Notes: a model not told the origin generated them from the letters alone. A DNA stretch of 64,000 bases from Anaerolinea sp. (GCA_020723805.1 DYID01000020.1:1-64000); one strand, 5' to 3'. Shown: positions 40,039 to 50,323, counted from the first letter of the stretch. Numbers and translations: made by a program.

Positions 40039-41127
40039 ATGGCGCTTTCATCCTCATCCCCCCTCAATGCAAAACTCAAAGTCCTCACTTTTGGCGCAGG
40101 CGCCATCGGCACCTACATTGGCGGGAGCCTGGCACTGGCTGGGCATCCGCTCGTTTTTGTGGAACAGCCCAAGGTGGTCGAAGAACTGAGGCGGCGCGGC
40201 ATGCGGCTCGATCTGACCCTCGATGAAAGAAGGAAGACGAAAGAGGCAAGCCTTCTGGATGCGTCCTCGTTCGTCATTGTAAGTTCGCTGGAAGAAGCGC
40301 TTCGCTACGGACCCTTCGACCTGGCTCTGTTTGCCCTGAAATCGTTCGACACCTCAGCCGCACTGGAGGGCATCAAGCCGTTTGCCGATAAAATGCCGCC
40401 CATTCTGTGCCTCTCCAACGGGGTTTCGAATGAACCCGCCATTGCCGAAGCCCTCGGCGCAGACAAGGTCATCTATGGCACGGTCACGTCTGCCGTCGGG
40501 CGGCGCGGGCCGGGCGACATCGTCCTCGAAAAACTGCGCGGCGTGGGCATTGCCAGGGGGCATGCGCTCTCCGAAAAGTTGAACGACGCCTTCAACAAGG
40601 CATATCTCAACTCGCGCCTGTACGACGACGCCGCTTCGATGAAATGGTCGAAGATGTTGACCAACCTCATCGCCAACCCCACCTCTGCCATCCTCGACAT
40701 GACCGCCGCCGAAATCTTTGCAAACAAAGACCTCTATCGCGTCGAAATCGCCATGCTGAAGGAATGCCTGGCGGTGATGGAGGCGCAGGGGCTGAAGGTG
40801 GTGGACCTGCCCGGCACACCGGTGCGGGCGCTGGCGTTTGCGACCAAACTGCCGTTGTGGCTCTCGAAACCCTTCCTCAGCAAAGCCGCCGGCGCAGGAC
40901 GCGGCGCAAAGATGCCCTCCTTTCACATTGACCTGCATTCCGGGCGCGGCAAAAGCGAGGTCGAATACCTGCACGGCGAAGTGGTGCGCGCCGGCGAAAA
41001 ATACAACGTACCGACGCCGGTCAACAAAGCGCTGACCGAGACCCTGCTGGCGCTGACGCGGGGGGAAATTCCGCTCGAAGAATTCGCCCGCAAGCCGGAA
41101 AGACTGCTCCAAAAACTCCCTGCCTGA
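40039..41127 (+). CDS. panE: 2-dehydropantoate 2-reductase family protein
   Basis: 'LTFGAGAIGTYIGGSLALAGHPLVFV', 'KWSKMLTNLIANPTSAIL'. Confidence 0.85.
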   Translation: MALSSSSPLNAKLKVLTFGAGAIGTYIGGSLALAGHPLVFVEQPKVVEELRRRGMRLDLTLDERRKTKEASLLDASSFVIVSSLEEALRYGPFDLALFALKSFDTSAALEGIKPFADKMPPILCLSNGVSNEPAIAEALGADKVIYGTVTSAVGRRGPGDIVLEKLRGVGIARGHALSEKLNDAFNKAYLNSRLYDDAASMKWSKMLTNLIANPTSAILDMTAAEIFANKDLYRVEIAMLKECLAVMEAQGLKVVDLPGTPVRALAFATKLPLWLSKPFLSKAAGAGRGAKMPSFHIDLHSGRGKSEVEYLHGEVVRAGEKYNVPTPVNKALTETLLALTRGEIPLEEFARKPERLLQKLPA

Positions 41128-41146
41128 GCCGGGGCGGGCGCAAGCC

Positions 41147-42610
41147 ATGAGAAAGAATACGCCGTTCCTGGTCATTGTTCTTTTGCTTTTCCCCGCTGCC
41201 CTGATGTACGGCTGGCGCGTTTACGCCCCTTCGGATGACATGTACATCTTTCTCGTCTATGTGCGGAATTTCCTTGCCGGCAACGGGCTGACGTATAACG
41301 GAACAGTAGTGGAGGGATTTACCAGCGTCTTTTGGGTGTTTCTGCTCACCCTGTTTGGCGCGCCGGGCATTCCCCTGCCGGAACTTGCCGCAGGGTTGAG
41401 CATGGCATCTGCTTTGCTTGCCCTGCTGGCAGCATACCGTCTCGCCGTGAGCATGGAAATTCAGCCGGGCTGGCTGGCATTGATGCCTCCCTTCCTGCTC
41501 GCCCTGACGGGCGACTTCGCCTTCTATTCAGTGGTCGGTTTGGAGGAGGTCTTATTCACCGCTTTGGTGACCTTCAACCTGTCCCTCCTGCTCTCGAAGC
41601 CGCCAGAGACCTTGCTTCGGTCAAATTACTATCCGGCGCTTCTGGCAGTGATGATTTTGACGCGCCCGGAGGGGGCGTTGATTTGCGCCTTGTTCTTCCT
41701 GATTGCGCTCAAAAAGGAAACCCTCCCTTTGGTCTTGCAGTGCGGCATCAAACTCTCGCTGTTCCTGCTGCCGATACTGGCTGCCAAACGGGCATATTAT
41801 GGGTATTGGCTTCCCAACACCTGGTACGTCAAAGGAGGCGCCGGGCTGGCGAATGCGGAGCAGGGGCTGGTCTATGTCCTTTTCAACGGCGGCAGATATG
41901 TGAGCGTGTTGGTCGTGCTGGCGGCGTTGATCCTGCTCATGCGGCATCGCCGGCAATCCCTGCCCAAACAGCCTCTCCTGCCCGCCGGGTTGATTGTGCT
42001 CGTCTGGCTGACCTATGTCATCGTGCAGGGTGGAGACAACATGGTCGGCGGCAGATTTCTCCTGCCGGTGCTGCCCATCGTTTACTGCCTCCTGATTAAA
42101 ACCGCACAGCAAGCCCGCCTGGGACAAACCGCGATTGCTGCCACCTCTTTTGTGCTGGGACTCTTTTTGCTGCTCGCCTATGTAACCAGCCCCGGCATTC
42201 AAGCACAAGCCAACTCCTGGCGCGAAGTGTTCGAGACGCGCAAAAAAGCAGGGTTGTACCTGCGCGAACACTATCCGCCCGATACGCTGGTGGCGTTGAA
42301 TCAGGCGGGGATCATCCCATACTACTCCCAACTTCCCACCATTGACATGCTCGGACTGAACGACGCCCACATTGCCCATCACGGCAAACGGGATTACCGC
42401 CTGTGGTATGCGCATCAAGCCGGCGATGGCGATTACGTTTTATCACGCAAGCCCGACATCATCATCTTTGGCGGGCGCGGATTGAATGCCCAGCCCGGCG
42501 AATTCATCAGCGACCGCGAGATTTGGGCTTCGGAACAGTTTCAGAACGAATATTTGCTGACCGAATGGGAAGGAATCGGTCCAGTGTACGTGCGAAAGGA
42601 TAGTCAATGA
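41147..42610 (+). CDS. membrane glycosyltransferase-like / multi-TM protein
   Basis: multiple TM helices, N-terminal 'DDMYIFLVYVRNFLAGNGLTYNG' loop. Confidence 0.65.
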   Translation: MRKNTPFLVIVLLLFPAALMYGWRVYAPSDDMYIFLVYVRNFLAGNGLTYNGTVVEGFTSVFWVFLLTLFGAPGIPLPELAAGLSMASALLALLAAYRLAVSMEIQPGWLALMPPFLLALTGDFAFYSVVGLEEVLFTALVTFNLSLLLSKPPETLLRSNYYPALLAVMILTRPEGALICALFFLIALKKETLPLVLQCGIKLSLFLLPILAAKRAYYGYWLPNTWYVKGGAGLANAEQGLVYVLFNGGRYVSVLVVLAALILLMRHRRQSLPKQPLLPAGLIVLVWLTYVIVQGGDNMVGGRFLLPVLPIVYCLLIKTAQQARLGQTAIAATSFVLGLFLLLAYVTSPGIQAQANSWREVFETRKKAGLYLREHYPPDTLVALNQAGIIPYYSQLPTIDMLGLNDAHIAHHGKRDYRLWYAHQAGDGDYVLSRKPDIIIFGGRGLNAQPGEFISDREIWASEQFQNEYLLTEWEGIGPVYVRKDSQ

Positions 42611-44307
42611 AAAACATTCAGATTTCACAACCCAGCGATACCGTTCAAATCCACCTGCCCAATGGACAGACGCTCGAAGGTCCGCGCGGGGCAAGCGTTG
42701 GAGAATTTCTCTCGGCGGTCGAGCATCGCTCGCTTTTGGTGGGAGCAATCGTCAACGGCGAACTGCGCGAACTAACCTACCCCATCCGCATGGAGGCGAA
42801 GGTCGAACCTGTGCTGATGGACTCCGCCGACGGCGCGCGCATCTACCGCCGCTCGCTGACCTTCCTGCTCGAAAAAGCCTTTGCCGACCTCTTCCCCGAA
42901 GGGACGCTGTACGTGGATCACTCTGTCGCCTCGGGCGGATATTTCTGTCAGGTGACGGGACGCGCCCCGCTCTCGGACGAAGAAATCGAGGCGTTGAAAG
43001 CGCACATGCAAAAACTGGTCGAGGCAGATTTGCCCTTCGAGCGGATGGAAGTCCCTTTGCAGGAAGCCATCGAACATTTCCGTTCAAAGGGATATGAAGA
43101 CAAAGTTTCGCTCTTGAAGTATCGCAAAAAGAATTACCTCACCCTCTACCGTCTCGAAGATCACTTGGATTACCACCACGGCTACATGGTGCCGTCCACA
43201 GGATATTTGCGCATCTTCGACCTCAAGGCAACCGACGGCGGCTTTACCCTCGGCTACCCGCGCCGGCACAAACCCAACGAACTTCAGCCCATGCCGGAGT
43301 ATCCCAAACTGCTGGCGGCGTTCCGTCAATACGGCGGCTGGCTGACGCGCCTCGGCATCGAGAACGTCGGCTCGCTGAACGAAGCCATCGAGCAGGGACG
43401 CGCCGATGAAATCGTGCTGGTTTCGGAGGCGTTCCACGAACAAAACCTGGCAGACATTGCCCGCACGGTGGCAAATCATCTCGACAAGAGTCACCTGATT
43501 CTCATCGCGGGTCCGTCTTCGTCAGGCAAGACCACCACCTCGAAGCGCCTCACCATTCAACTGCTGGCGCTGGGCATTTCGCCGTTTCCTCTCGAACTCG
43601 ATAATTATTTCCTCGACCGCGACAAAACTCCCCTCGGCGCAGACGGCAAACCCGATTTCGAATCGATTGACGCCCTTGACCTGCCTCTGCTCTGGGAACA
43701 ACTGCCGCGTCTGATTCGGGGAGAAGAGGTTCAATTGCCGCGCTACAACTTCAAGGAGGGAAGGAGCGAGCCGGGCAAGGTCATCCAGTTGAAGCGCGGA
43801 CAGCCCATCATTCTGGAGGGGATTCACGGCATGGATCCGCGCCTCATTCCCGACAGCCTGCGCGGCGAGGCGTTTCGGATTTACGTCTCGGCTCTGACTC
43901 AGTTGAACCTGGACCGCCACAACCGCGTCTCCACCACCGACACGCGTCTCATCCGCCGCATCGTGCGCGACGCGCGCGAACGCGGTTACAACGCGGCGCA
44001 GACCATCGCCAACTGGGAGGCGGTGCGGCGCGGCGAAAAGCGGCACATCTTCCCGTTTCAGGAGAACGCGGATGTGATGTTCAACTCGGCGCTGGCGTAT
44101 GAAATGGCGGCGTTGAAACCGTTGGCGGAACCGCTTCTGCGGCAGGTGCCGTTTGGCACGCCGGAATACATCGAGGCAAAACGCCTGCTGGCGTTCCTCG
44201 AATGGTTCCTGCCGCTGGACATGAACCTCGTGCCAGATAATTCACTGCTGCGCGAATTTCTGGGTGGTTCGATTTTGAAGGATTTTACGGTGTGGAAGGA
44301 TAAGTGA
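42607..44307 (+). CDS. uridine kinase-like P-loop protein with N-terminal TGS and ThrS-like (N2) domains
   Basis: 'LIAGPSSSGKTTTSKRLTIQL'; N-terminal 'IHLPNGQTLEGPRGASVGEFL'. Confidence 0.85.
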   Translation: MKNIQISQPSDTVQIHLPNGQTLEGPRGASVGEFLSAVEHRSLLVGAIVNGELRELTYPIRMEAKVEPVLMDSADGARIYRRSLTFLLEKAFADLFPEGTLYVDHSVASGGYFCQVTGRAPLSDEEIEALKAHMQKLVEADLPFERMEVPLQEAIEHFRSKGYEDKVSLLKYRKKNYLTLYRLEDHLDYHHGYMVPSTGYLRIFDLKATDGGFTLGYPRRHKPNELQPMPEYPKLLAAFRQYGGWLTRLGIENVGSLNEAIEQGRADEIVLVSEAFHEQNLADIARTVANHLDKSHLILIAGPSSSGKTTTSKRLTIQLLALGISPFPLELDNYFLDRDKTPLGADGKPDFESIDALDLPLLWEQLPRLIRGEEVQLPRYNFKEGRSEPGKVIQLKRGQPIILEGIHGMDPRLIPDSLRGEAFRIYVSALTQLNLDRHNRVSTTDTRLIRRIVRDARERGYNAAQTIANWEAVRRGEKRHIFPFQENADVMFNSALAYEMAALKPLAEPLLRQVPFGTPEYIEAKRLLAFLEWFLPLDMNLVPDNSLLREFLGGSILKDFTVWKDK

Positions 44308-44369
44308 ATTACGGAGACATGGGCGTTTTGAAGAGCAGCCCCACTGCACAGCCTGACAGATGTTCACAC

Positions 44370-44480
44370 GGATAAGCGCCGGCGCTTATGGTATCGTCTT
44401 GAAAAACTGCGCCGATCACGAAGATTCTGTAGCGCGACATTTATGTCGCCTTTGGGCTGCGACTTGAAAGTCGCATTACG
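44370..44480. repeat. palindromic repeat cluster (AAGCGCCGGCGCTT; GCGACATttATGTCGC; GCGACTTgaAAGTCGC)
   Basis: three inverted repeats read directly. Confidence 0.7.
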
Positions 44481-44486
44481 CGACTG

Positions 44487-44813
44487 TCAGATTACAACGG
44501 CTTGCTCTTTTATGATCTGCTGCCAGAAAGGAGATACTTTTTTGAACTTGATTTCGTCTGGCGTAAAGCCCTGCGCCTGAACAGGCTCCAAAATCCGTGC
44601 GGCGGCTATGCCGAGCAGTTCCAGCCGCTGGCGGTGATTGTATTTTTCCCAATCGTCTGAAATTACAATGAGGTCAATATCGCTTCCTTCATGCGCCGCG
44701 CCAGCCACCTGTGAACCGTAAAGCAAAACACGCGTGGGACGGATGCCCATTTTCTGAAGTTGCAAGCGATAGCGTTTTATTACTTGCTTAAGTTCGGGTG
44801 CTGCTTTAACCAT
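44487..44813 (-). CDS. minimal nucleotidyltransferase (MNT)
   Basis: 'VLLYGSQVAGAAHEGSDIDLIVIS' (GSx10DxD). Confidence 0.88.
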   Translation of the reverse strand: MVKAAPELKQVIKRYRLQLQKMGIRPTRVLLYGSQVAGAAHEGSDIDLIVISDDWEKYNHRQRLELLGIAAARILEPVQAQGFTPDEIKFKKVSPFWQQIIKEQAVVI

Positions 44814-45172
44814 TGGATCAATTCCGCGGTTTGGGTCAAGTAATCTTTAGCGACAGATTTTGGATATTCCTTCAATGCGCGCTGCAGGTCATCCGGATAA
44901 CGCGTAGGGATACTGGCAGTATTAATTTTGCCGATAAAATCGAGATATTGCGCCGGCATTTTCAATTCGCATTTCCTAACAAGATAAATGAGGTCATGTG
45001 TTTTAATTGGAACAGATTGGGTTACTTCAGCCACATGCGCTTTGAGCATCTTTTCCAATGCCAGATGGCAAAGAAAGATGACGTACAGATAACGTCCCGT
45101 CGCCAGCATGTGATGGGCGGTTTCAACATCATATTCTGCCAGAGCAATCCAATTGGCGGTGTCTTTGCGCAC
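44780..45172 (-). CDS. HEPN domain protein
   Basis: 'WIALAEYDVETAHHMLATGRYLYVIFLCHLALEKMLKAH'; overlaps MNT by 34 bp. Confidence 0.85.
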   Translation of the reverse strand: MRKDTANWIALAEYDVETAHHMLATGRYLYVIFLCHLALEKMLKAHVAEVTQSVPIKTHDLIYLVRKCELKMPAQYLDFIGKINTASIPTRYPDDLQRALKEYPKSVAKDYLTQTAELIQWLKQHPNLSK

Positions 45173-45232
45173 GACTGAAAAACCTTGATTGAATTATACC
45201 CCGTGCTTGATGGAGTAAAACCGGGATTCTTC

Positions 45233-45979
45233 TCACGGCACCGTCGGTACTCTGAAGATCAATCCCACCACATAGCCTGCCAGCGCGCTGACCGTGCCAA
45301 TGATTGCCATCTCCAGCCCGCTGCGGAAGGGTTTGCCGACCGTTACGCGGGCTTTGTAGAAGCCGACGAGGAACAAGGTCAGGGCGGCGATGAGGACCGA
45401 GAAAACGATGCTCAGTTTCACGGTCCAGAAGAAGAACGGGAAGAGGGGGATGAACGAGCCGAGCAGGGCGGAGAATCCCACCAGCAGGGCGGAGTTGAGC
45501 GCCCGCGACTTTTCCGGCGGCGTCAACTGAAATTCCTCCGACATCATTACGTTGACCCACACGTCCGGGTTGGAGGTGATGACCTCCACAATCTTGTCGA
45601 GCGTCTCGCCGTCGAAGCCCTTTTTGCGGTAGATGTCGCGGATTTCTTCGACTTCCACGTCGGGGGCAAGATGAATGTGGCGGTATTCGCGCTCGCGTTC
45701 GCTGTGATAGAGGTCGTTTTCCGCCAATGTGGAAGTGTAGGCGACCGCGCCCATCGAAATGGATTCGGCAAAGGTCGCCGCCAGTCCCGCCGCGATGACG
45801 ATGCGGACATCGGCTGTGGCGGCGGCGACGCCGAGGATGACGCCCAGCACGTTGACCAGCCCATCCTGCCCGCCGAGAATCACATTGGCAAGGTGAAACT
45901 CACCGTGATGCGGATCGTGGTGGTCGTGCCAGCGCACCTGCTGGATGATTTTGCTGTGTCCATGTTCTGTGTTCGACAT
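45233..45979 (-). CDS. VIT1/CCC1-family iron/manganese transporter
   Basis: 'NVILGGQDGLVNVLGVILGVAAA'. Confidence 0.85.
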   Translation of the reverse strand: MSNTEHGHSKIIQQVRWHDHHDPHHGEFHLANVILGGQDGLVNVLGVILGVAAATADVRIVIAAGLAATFAESISMGAVAYTSTLAENDLYHSEREREYRHIHLAPDVEVEEIRDIYRKKGFDGETLDKIVEVITSNPDVWVNVMMSEEFQLTPPEKSRALNSALLVGFSALLGSFIPLFPFFFWTVKLSIVFSVLIAALTLFLVGFYKARVTVGKPFRSGLEMAIIGTVSALAGYVVGLIFRVPTVP

Positions 45980-46020
45980 AGATTTATTCGATATGTCAAA
46001 TGGAATTTTCCATCATCCCT

Positions 46021-46062
46021 TGCCCCTCTCCCAAATAAAGAGGGGTTGGGGTGAGGGGAAGC
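46021..46062. repeat. CCCCTCTCC/GAGGGG palindromic repeat
   Basis: same motif in fmt (30659) and upstream of thrS (63178). Confidence 0.6.
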
Positions 46063-46079
46063 CACGCGGAAGACGACGC

Positions 46080-47015
46080 TTACCGATCCAGATACATATC
46101 TTTCATCGAGAGTTCGTCTTCGGCGGGTTCGAGATGCGTGAAGACCGTCACCGCGCCGCCCAGGGAGGAGCGAATATCGTCCTCGAAGTCTTCCACGATG
46201 TGATGCGCGTCGTGAACGGTGGTATCACCTGGCACGAGCACATGCACCGAGATGAACCGGCGCGCCGCCGCCTGCCGTGTGCGCAGGGCATGGAATCCCA
46301 CGCCTTTTTCCTGATACTTTGCCATGACATCCTGAATGAGCCTTTGTTCGTTCTCAGGCAGTGCCGCGTCCATGAGACCCATCACCGAGCGGCGGATGAG
46401 TTGAAATCCCGTCCAGAGAATGTTGAGCGCAACCAGAATGGCAACGAGCGGATCGAGCGCATCCCAGCCCGTAACGCCTGCCAGCGCAACGCCGACAATC
46501 ACCCCCACCGAAGTCCACACATCGGTCATCAGGTGACGCGCATCCGCTTCGAGCGTGATGGAGTTCCGTTTCCTGCCCGCCTCGAGCAGAATGCGCGCAA
46601 CGCTGAAATTGACCAGCGACGCGACGACCGAAACCCCCAGACCGACGCCCAATTGTTCGATTGGGCGCGGCTCGATCAATCTTTGCACAGCCGTAACCAA
46701 AATGGCAATCGCCGCGCCGAAGATGAGTATCCCTTCCGTGACGCTGGCGAAATACTCCGCCTTGCTGTGACCGTACACGTGGTCTTCATCAGCGGGGCGC
46801 GCCGCGATGGAGAGCATGGTCAACGCCATGAGCGCACCCGCCAGGTTGACCAGCGACTCGATGGCATCGGAGAGCAAGCCCACGGAACCCGTCAAAAAGT
46901 AGGCGGCGGTTTTGAGCGTGATGGTCGCCACAGCCGCACCCACCGAAAGCCAGGCAAAGCGGGTCAGCGAAGCGCGGTCCTTCAACAGGTCGGTTTTATT
47001 TCGTTTCTCTGACAT
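46080..47015 (-). CDS. cation diffusion facilitator
   Basis: six-TM CDF; 'GSVGLLSDAIESLVNLAGA', C-terminal cytoplasmic domain. Confidence 0.9.
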   Translation of the reverse strand: MSEKRNKTDLLKDRASLTRFAWLSVGAAVATITLKTAAYFLTGSVGLLSDAIESLVNLAGALMALTMLSIAARPADEDHVYGHSKAEYFASVTEGILIFGAAIAILVTAVQRLIEPRPIEQLGVGLGVSVVASLVNFSVARILLEAGRKRNSITLEADARHLMTDVWTSVGVIVGVALAGVTGWDALDPLVAILVALNILWTGFQLIRRSVMGLMDAALPENEQRLIQDVMAKYQEKGVGFHALRTRQAAARRFISVHVLVPGDTTVHDAHHIVEDFEDDIRSSLGGAVTVFTHLEPAEDELSMKDMYLDR

Positions 47016-47102
47016 AAAATGATGATACATCCCCTCGGCACACTTGAGAATGGACGAAAGTCACAAATCAAAAAGCATGCCGCGCCAAGCAACAGCAGAC
47101 GT

Positions 47103-49325
47103 TCAAAACATCATTCTTTGCGCGCCGGACTTTTCCAGCGGGTCGCTGGCGATTTGTTCCTCGAAGGTCTCGCGCGTCAGCACGGGCAATTCAATCAGGG
47201 TTCGCAACAAACGATATTTGACAAGGCGATACTTCTTCAGGCGCGCCGCCAGAGCAGGGTCGCGTTCGGCTTTGTATTCGATCAGCCCCGCCCGTCCGCC
47301 GGGGATGACGATGATGGTGCGCTCCGGCGGATAAGGCGTCTCCTCCAATGCCCGCCCAATCAAAGCGGAAGCAAGAACATAGAACGCACGCACCACGCCG
47401 CCGTTTTCATCCTCCCAGAGATAATTTCTCCCTGCCGGACGGGTGACGTAATTCAGCCGCTTGCCGATTGCCTCGAGCAGAGCCGTGACCGTGTGCAACT
47501 CCCTGCGCCGCACGGCAGCGACATCTTCCGGGCGCAAGACGAACGCCGCTCCCTGCCGCAGGGCATACGAGTCCAGCACGGCGTAGATCATCCCTTTGGA
47601 GGGCGTAAGCAGACCGGGAAAACGGGGATACACATCGTCTTCGATTTCGATGTAAATGCTGTTGGGATTCTTTTGCAGAAAAGTGACAACGGCAACCTCC
47701 ACACGGTCCGCAAGCGATTCGCCGCTTGCCGCCGTCAGCCCCCACAACCCCGTCTCGACGCCCTCCCCGCTCGAATAATGGACGAACCGTTCATCCTCCA
47801 GCAGCGCCTTTTGAATGACCGACTGCGTCAGGCGCAGCGCCTCATCGAATTCGCGCTCCTTTTTCTTCAGAGCGTGCGCCTCTGCCAGCGCAATCAATCC
47901 TGCTGCATGAAGGTGCAGATACCCCACCGGCTCGCCGCGTTCGGTCAAATATGCAACCATCGCTTCGCGCACCAGAGCGGTATCCGCTTCATTCGCCTCA
48001 CGTTTCAGAGTCTCGCCGCGCCGCCAGACCACCTGCACGGCGTCGTGTTCCGTGCGCAGGGCAAGCGAGGTCAGATCGAAGCCGGCGGCGCTCGCGGCGG
48101 TGAGAGCCGAAGTGAGGAACGCCGGCTCGGGTTCGGGCAGGAGACCCAAAAACGGCGTCCCCAGCGGAAGCAGTTCGAAGAGATGCGAAAACGCCGCATA
48201 TAACGCGGTGGCATTCCATGCCCAGTCGTAACGGCGGCGGCGCAGCGCCACCTTGAACGGTTCCACCGCCTCGCGCCCCCACAGCCACCCCGCCCACAGC
48301 GCCGAGAGCGTCCAAAACGCTTGATTCGGACGCGGCACCGCCCCAATGACCGCCGCAATCGGAATCTCCTTTTTGACTTCACGCGCCAACTCTTTGAGAC
48401 GCCCCTCATAGAGACAAATCCCCCCGCTCTCTGGAAGTTTACGGGGCCACGCTTCAAGCGGGACGCCGGAACCTGTCTCTGCCCACAGGCTTTGTCCACG
48501 CTCGAGCATCATCCACAGATTGTGTTCGCGAAACTGAGCGGGAATGTTGAGTTGTTTGGGGCGCGGTCTTTCGGAGGGATGCCCCCAGAGGGTGTTGCCC
48601 GCGTCACAGACGACCAGCAGCAGGGCACTCAAGGCGCGTTTTCGTTCGGGCGATAACCGCAGCGAGTCGAGGCGGTTGATGACGGTGGTCAGGAAATACA
48701 GGGGACGCGGCAGGTAATGGGAAATCGCTTCTTCCGCGTAGATGCGGTCTTCGTCGTCGAGCGCCGCCACCCGTTCGAAGGCACGCGAGCGGTGCAGGCT
48801 GTCGGTGGCGGCAATCTTCTTGGCGCGATCGACATCCTGTGGAGCGGCGAGGCGTTCGCCCGCATCGCCGCAATGCGGACAGGTGTAGATGCGGGCGTAG
48901 GGCGTGTCTTCGCCTTTGCGCCAGAGGAAGGCTTCCGCCTGAATTTCACGTTCGCATTTTTCACAGGGGGTGAGGTAGAGGGATTGGAGATGCACGCCGA
49001 GGCGTTCCTCGCCTTTTTTGGAGGTCTCCAGTTCGGAGAGGGCGGCTTTGAAATCCGCTTCGGCGGGAGGCTGGGCGGCGGTCTCCAGCAGGAAGCGGGT
49101 GATGGGGTTGTTGACGGTGACGAGGACGCGGTAACCGGCGCGGGCGGCTTCGAGGGTCAGGCGGGGGGAAAAGCCGAAAGGGTCGAGCACCCAAGCGCCG
49201 GGTCCGGCGTGAAGCGGGAGCCAGCGCGAGACCACTCCCTCTTCCAGCGGAGGCGTGAAGCGCGAGAGCGGACCGGGGTCCGCCGGCTTCGTTCCGGGGA
49301 GGTAGGGTTGAGGCTGCATCGGCAA
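47103..49325 (-). CDS. divergent DNA methylase-like protein with zinc ribbon (DUF1156-like)
   Basis: 'VLDPFGFSPRLTLEAARAGYRVLVTVNNPITRFLLE'; 'CEKC...CPHC'; no intact DPPY seen. Confidence 0.6.
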   Translation of the reverse strand: MPMQPQPYLPGTKPADPGPLSRFTPPLEEGVVSRWLPLHAGPGAWVLDPFGFSPRLTLEAARAGYRVLVTVNNPITRFLLETAAQPPAEADFKAALSELETSKKGEERLGVHLQSLYLTPCEKCEREIQAEAFLWRKGEDTPYARIYTCPHCGDAGERLAAPQDVDRAKKIAATDSLHRSRAFERVAALDDEDRIYAEEAISHYLPRPLYFLTTVINRLDSLRLSPERKRALSALLLVVCDAGNTLWGHPSERPRPKQLNIPAQFREHNLWMMLERGQSLWAETGSGVPLEAWPRKLPESGGICLYEGRLKELAREVKKEIPIAAVIGAVPRPNQAFWTLSALWAGWLWGREAVEPFKVALRRRRYDWAWNATALYAAFSHLFELLPLGTPFLGLLPEPEPAFLTSALTAASAAGFDLTSLALRTEHDAVQVVWRRGETLKREANEADTALVREAMVAYLTERGEPVGYLHLHAAGLIALAEAHALKKKEREFDEALRLTQSVIQKALLEDERFVHYSSGEGVETGLWGLTAASGESLADRVEVAVVTFLQKNPNSIYIEIEDDVYPRFPGLLTPSKGMIYAVLDSYALRQGAAFVLRPEDVAAVRRRELHTVTALLEAIGKRLNYVTRPAGRNYLWEDENGGVVRAFYVLASALIGRALEETPYPPERTIIVIPGGRAGLIEYKAERDPALAARLKKYRLVKYRLLRTLIELPVLTRETFEEQIASDPLEKSGAQRMMF

Positions 49326-49329
49326 AACA

Positions 49330-50181
49330 TCACCTAACCTTTCTCCAAATTCCTGTGCCTATATGTTCGATAAATCCAAGTTTATGCAAAATCTGCAATT
49401 GCTGTCTGATCTTTGCCCTGATATTCAAATTCTGCGGGTAGTGTTGCTTGAACTTATTCTCGTATCCGTAAATTTCCCGGTTGGTAAACCTGTCTTCTGG
49501 GAGCGCGCTGTAAACCAGTTCAAGCCAGCCAACCAAGTCTGCTTTTGTTGGCTTTGGACGCTGAAGTTTGTTCGCTTTTCCCAAAAATGTTTCTTTCAGT
49601 TTTTTGAGTTCAGAATCCTTTGCCAGCCTACGCTCGCGCAATTTTTCATGTTGGCACAGCTCCGCAAACAGGGCAATAAACTCATCATCAGGTACGACTC
49701 TGTCGGGATGGTACTTTAGCCTGTTGTATGTGCTGTATATCTCCGATACGATTTCTGCTTGAACATTGTCTCTGATAACTACATTCGCTTCAATGTTTGA
49801 TGTTAGCCCGCGCCGTGTCAAATTTGACGAGCCAATAATTGCTGTAGCGGTATGGTCATCTCTCATCAAATACATTTTGGGGTGGTATATCGCCGAAGCG
49901 CTTCGAGATGCAAAACACAGTAGAGAGACTTGTGAAGTTTCATGGGTCAAGTCATATAATTTTTTTATAGCAGAGGGATCGGTAGCGCGCACATCCATAC
50001 CCACAAGAAATTCAACATAGGCGCCTGCAGCCAGCGCTGTCTGTACTGAAGGCATGATTTGCAATAAACCGTCGCTTGACACAAATGCCACGGCAATGCG
50101 AACATCATTCGCTGCTTTAATAGAAGAGACAAGCTCAGCGGCAGTGTTGTGTTCGACATTATCTATCATTTGGAGTTGCAT
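49330..50181 (-). CDS. PLD-superfamily nuclease-like protein
   Basis: 'YHPKMYLMRDDHTATAIIGSSNLTRRGL' HxK...GSSN motif; C-terminal winged-helix-like segment. Confidence 0.8.
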   Translation of the reverse strand: MQLQMIDNVEHNTAAELVSSIKAANDVRIAVAFVSSDGLLQIMPSVQTALAAGAYVEFLVGMDVRATDPSAIKKLYDLTHETSQVSLLCFASRSASAIYHPKMYLMRDDHTATAIIGSSNLTRRGLTSNIEANVVIRDNVQAEIVSEIYSTYNRLKYHPDRVVPDDEFIALFAELCQHEKLRERRLAKDSELKKLKETFLGKANKLQRPKPTKADLVGWLELVYSALPEDRFTNREIYGYENKFKQHYPQNLNIRAKIRQQLQILHKLGFIEHIGTGIWRKVR

Positions 50182-50323
50182 ATGCGAACCTGTTGTATTG
50201 TTGCTCTCAAAAGTTGCCTATAAATTATCTCGCCTTACGTGTTAGCACGAGCTGTATCTCGTATTTTCGGGCGACCTAAATTCCCATGCGGGGATAATGT
50301 GCCAGCGGCATAAACAAACTGCA

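Noticed and set aside
44370-44480. tRNA or structured ncRNA candidate
   Set aside because: Hairpins match the dispersed palindrome style (GACAT/ATGTC, GACTT/AAGTC) and no tRNA T-loop or acceptor pattern was found.
45945-47012. 355-aa plus-strand ORF
   Set aside because: Antisense to the CDF transporter; Arg/His/Gln-rich with no domain.
47019-48203. 394-aa plus-strand ORF
   Set aside because: Antisense to the methylase-like gene; no recognisable domain.
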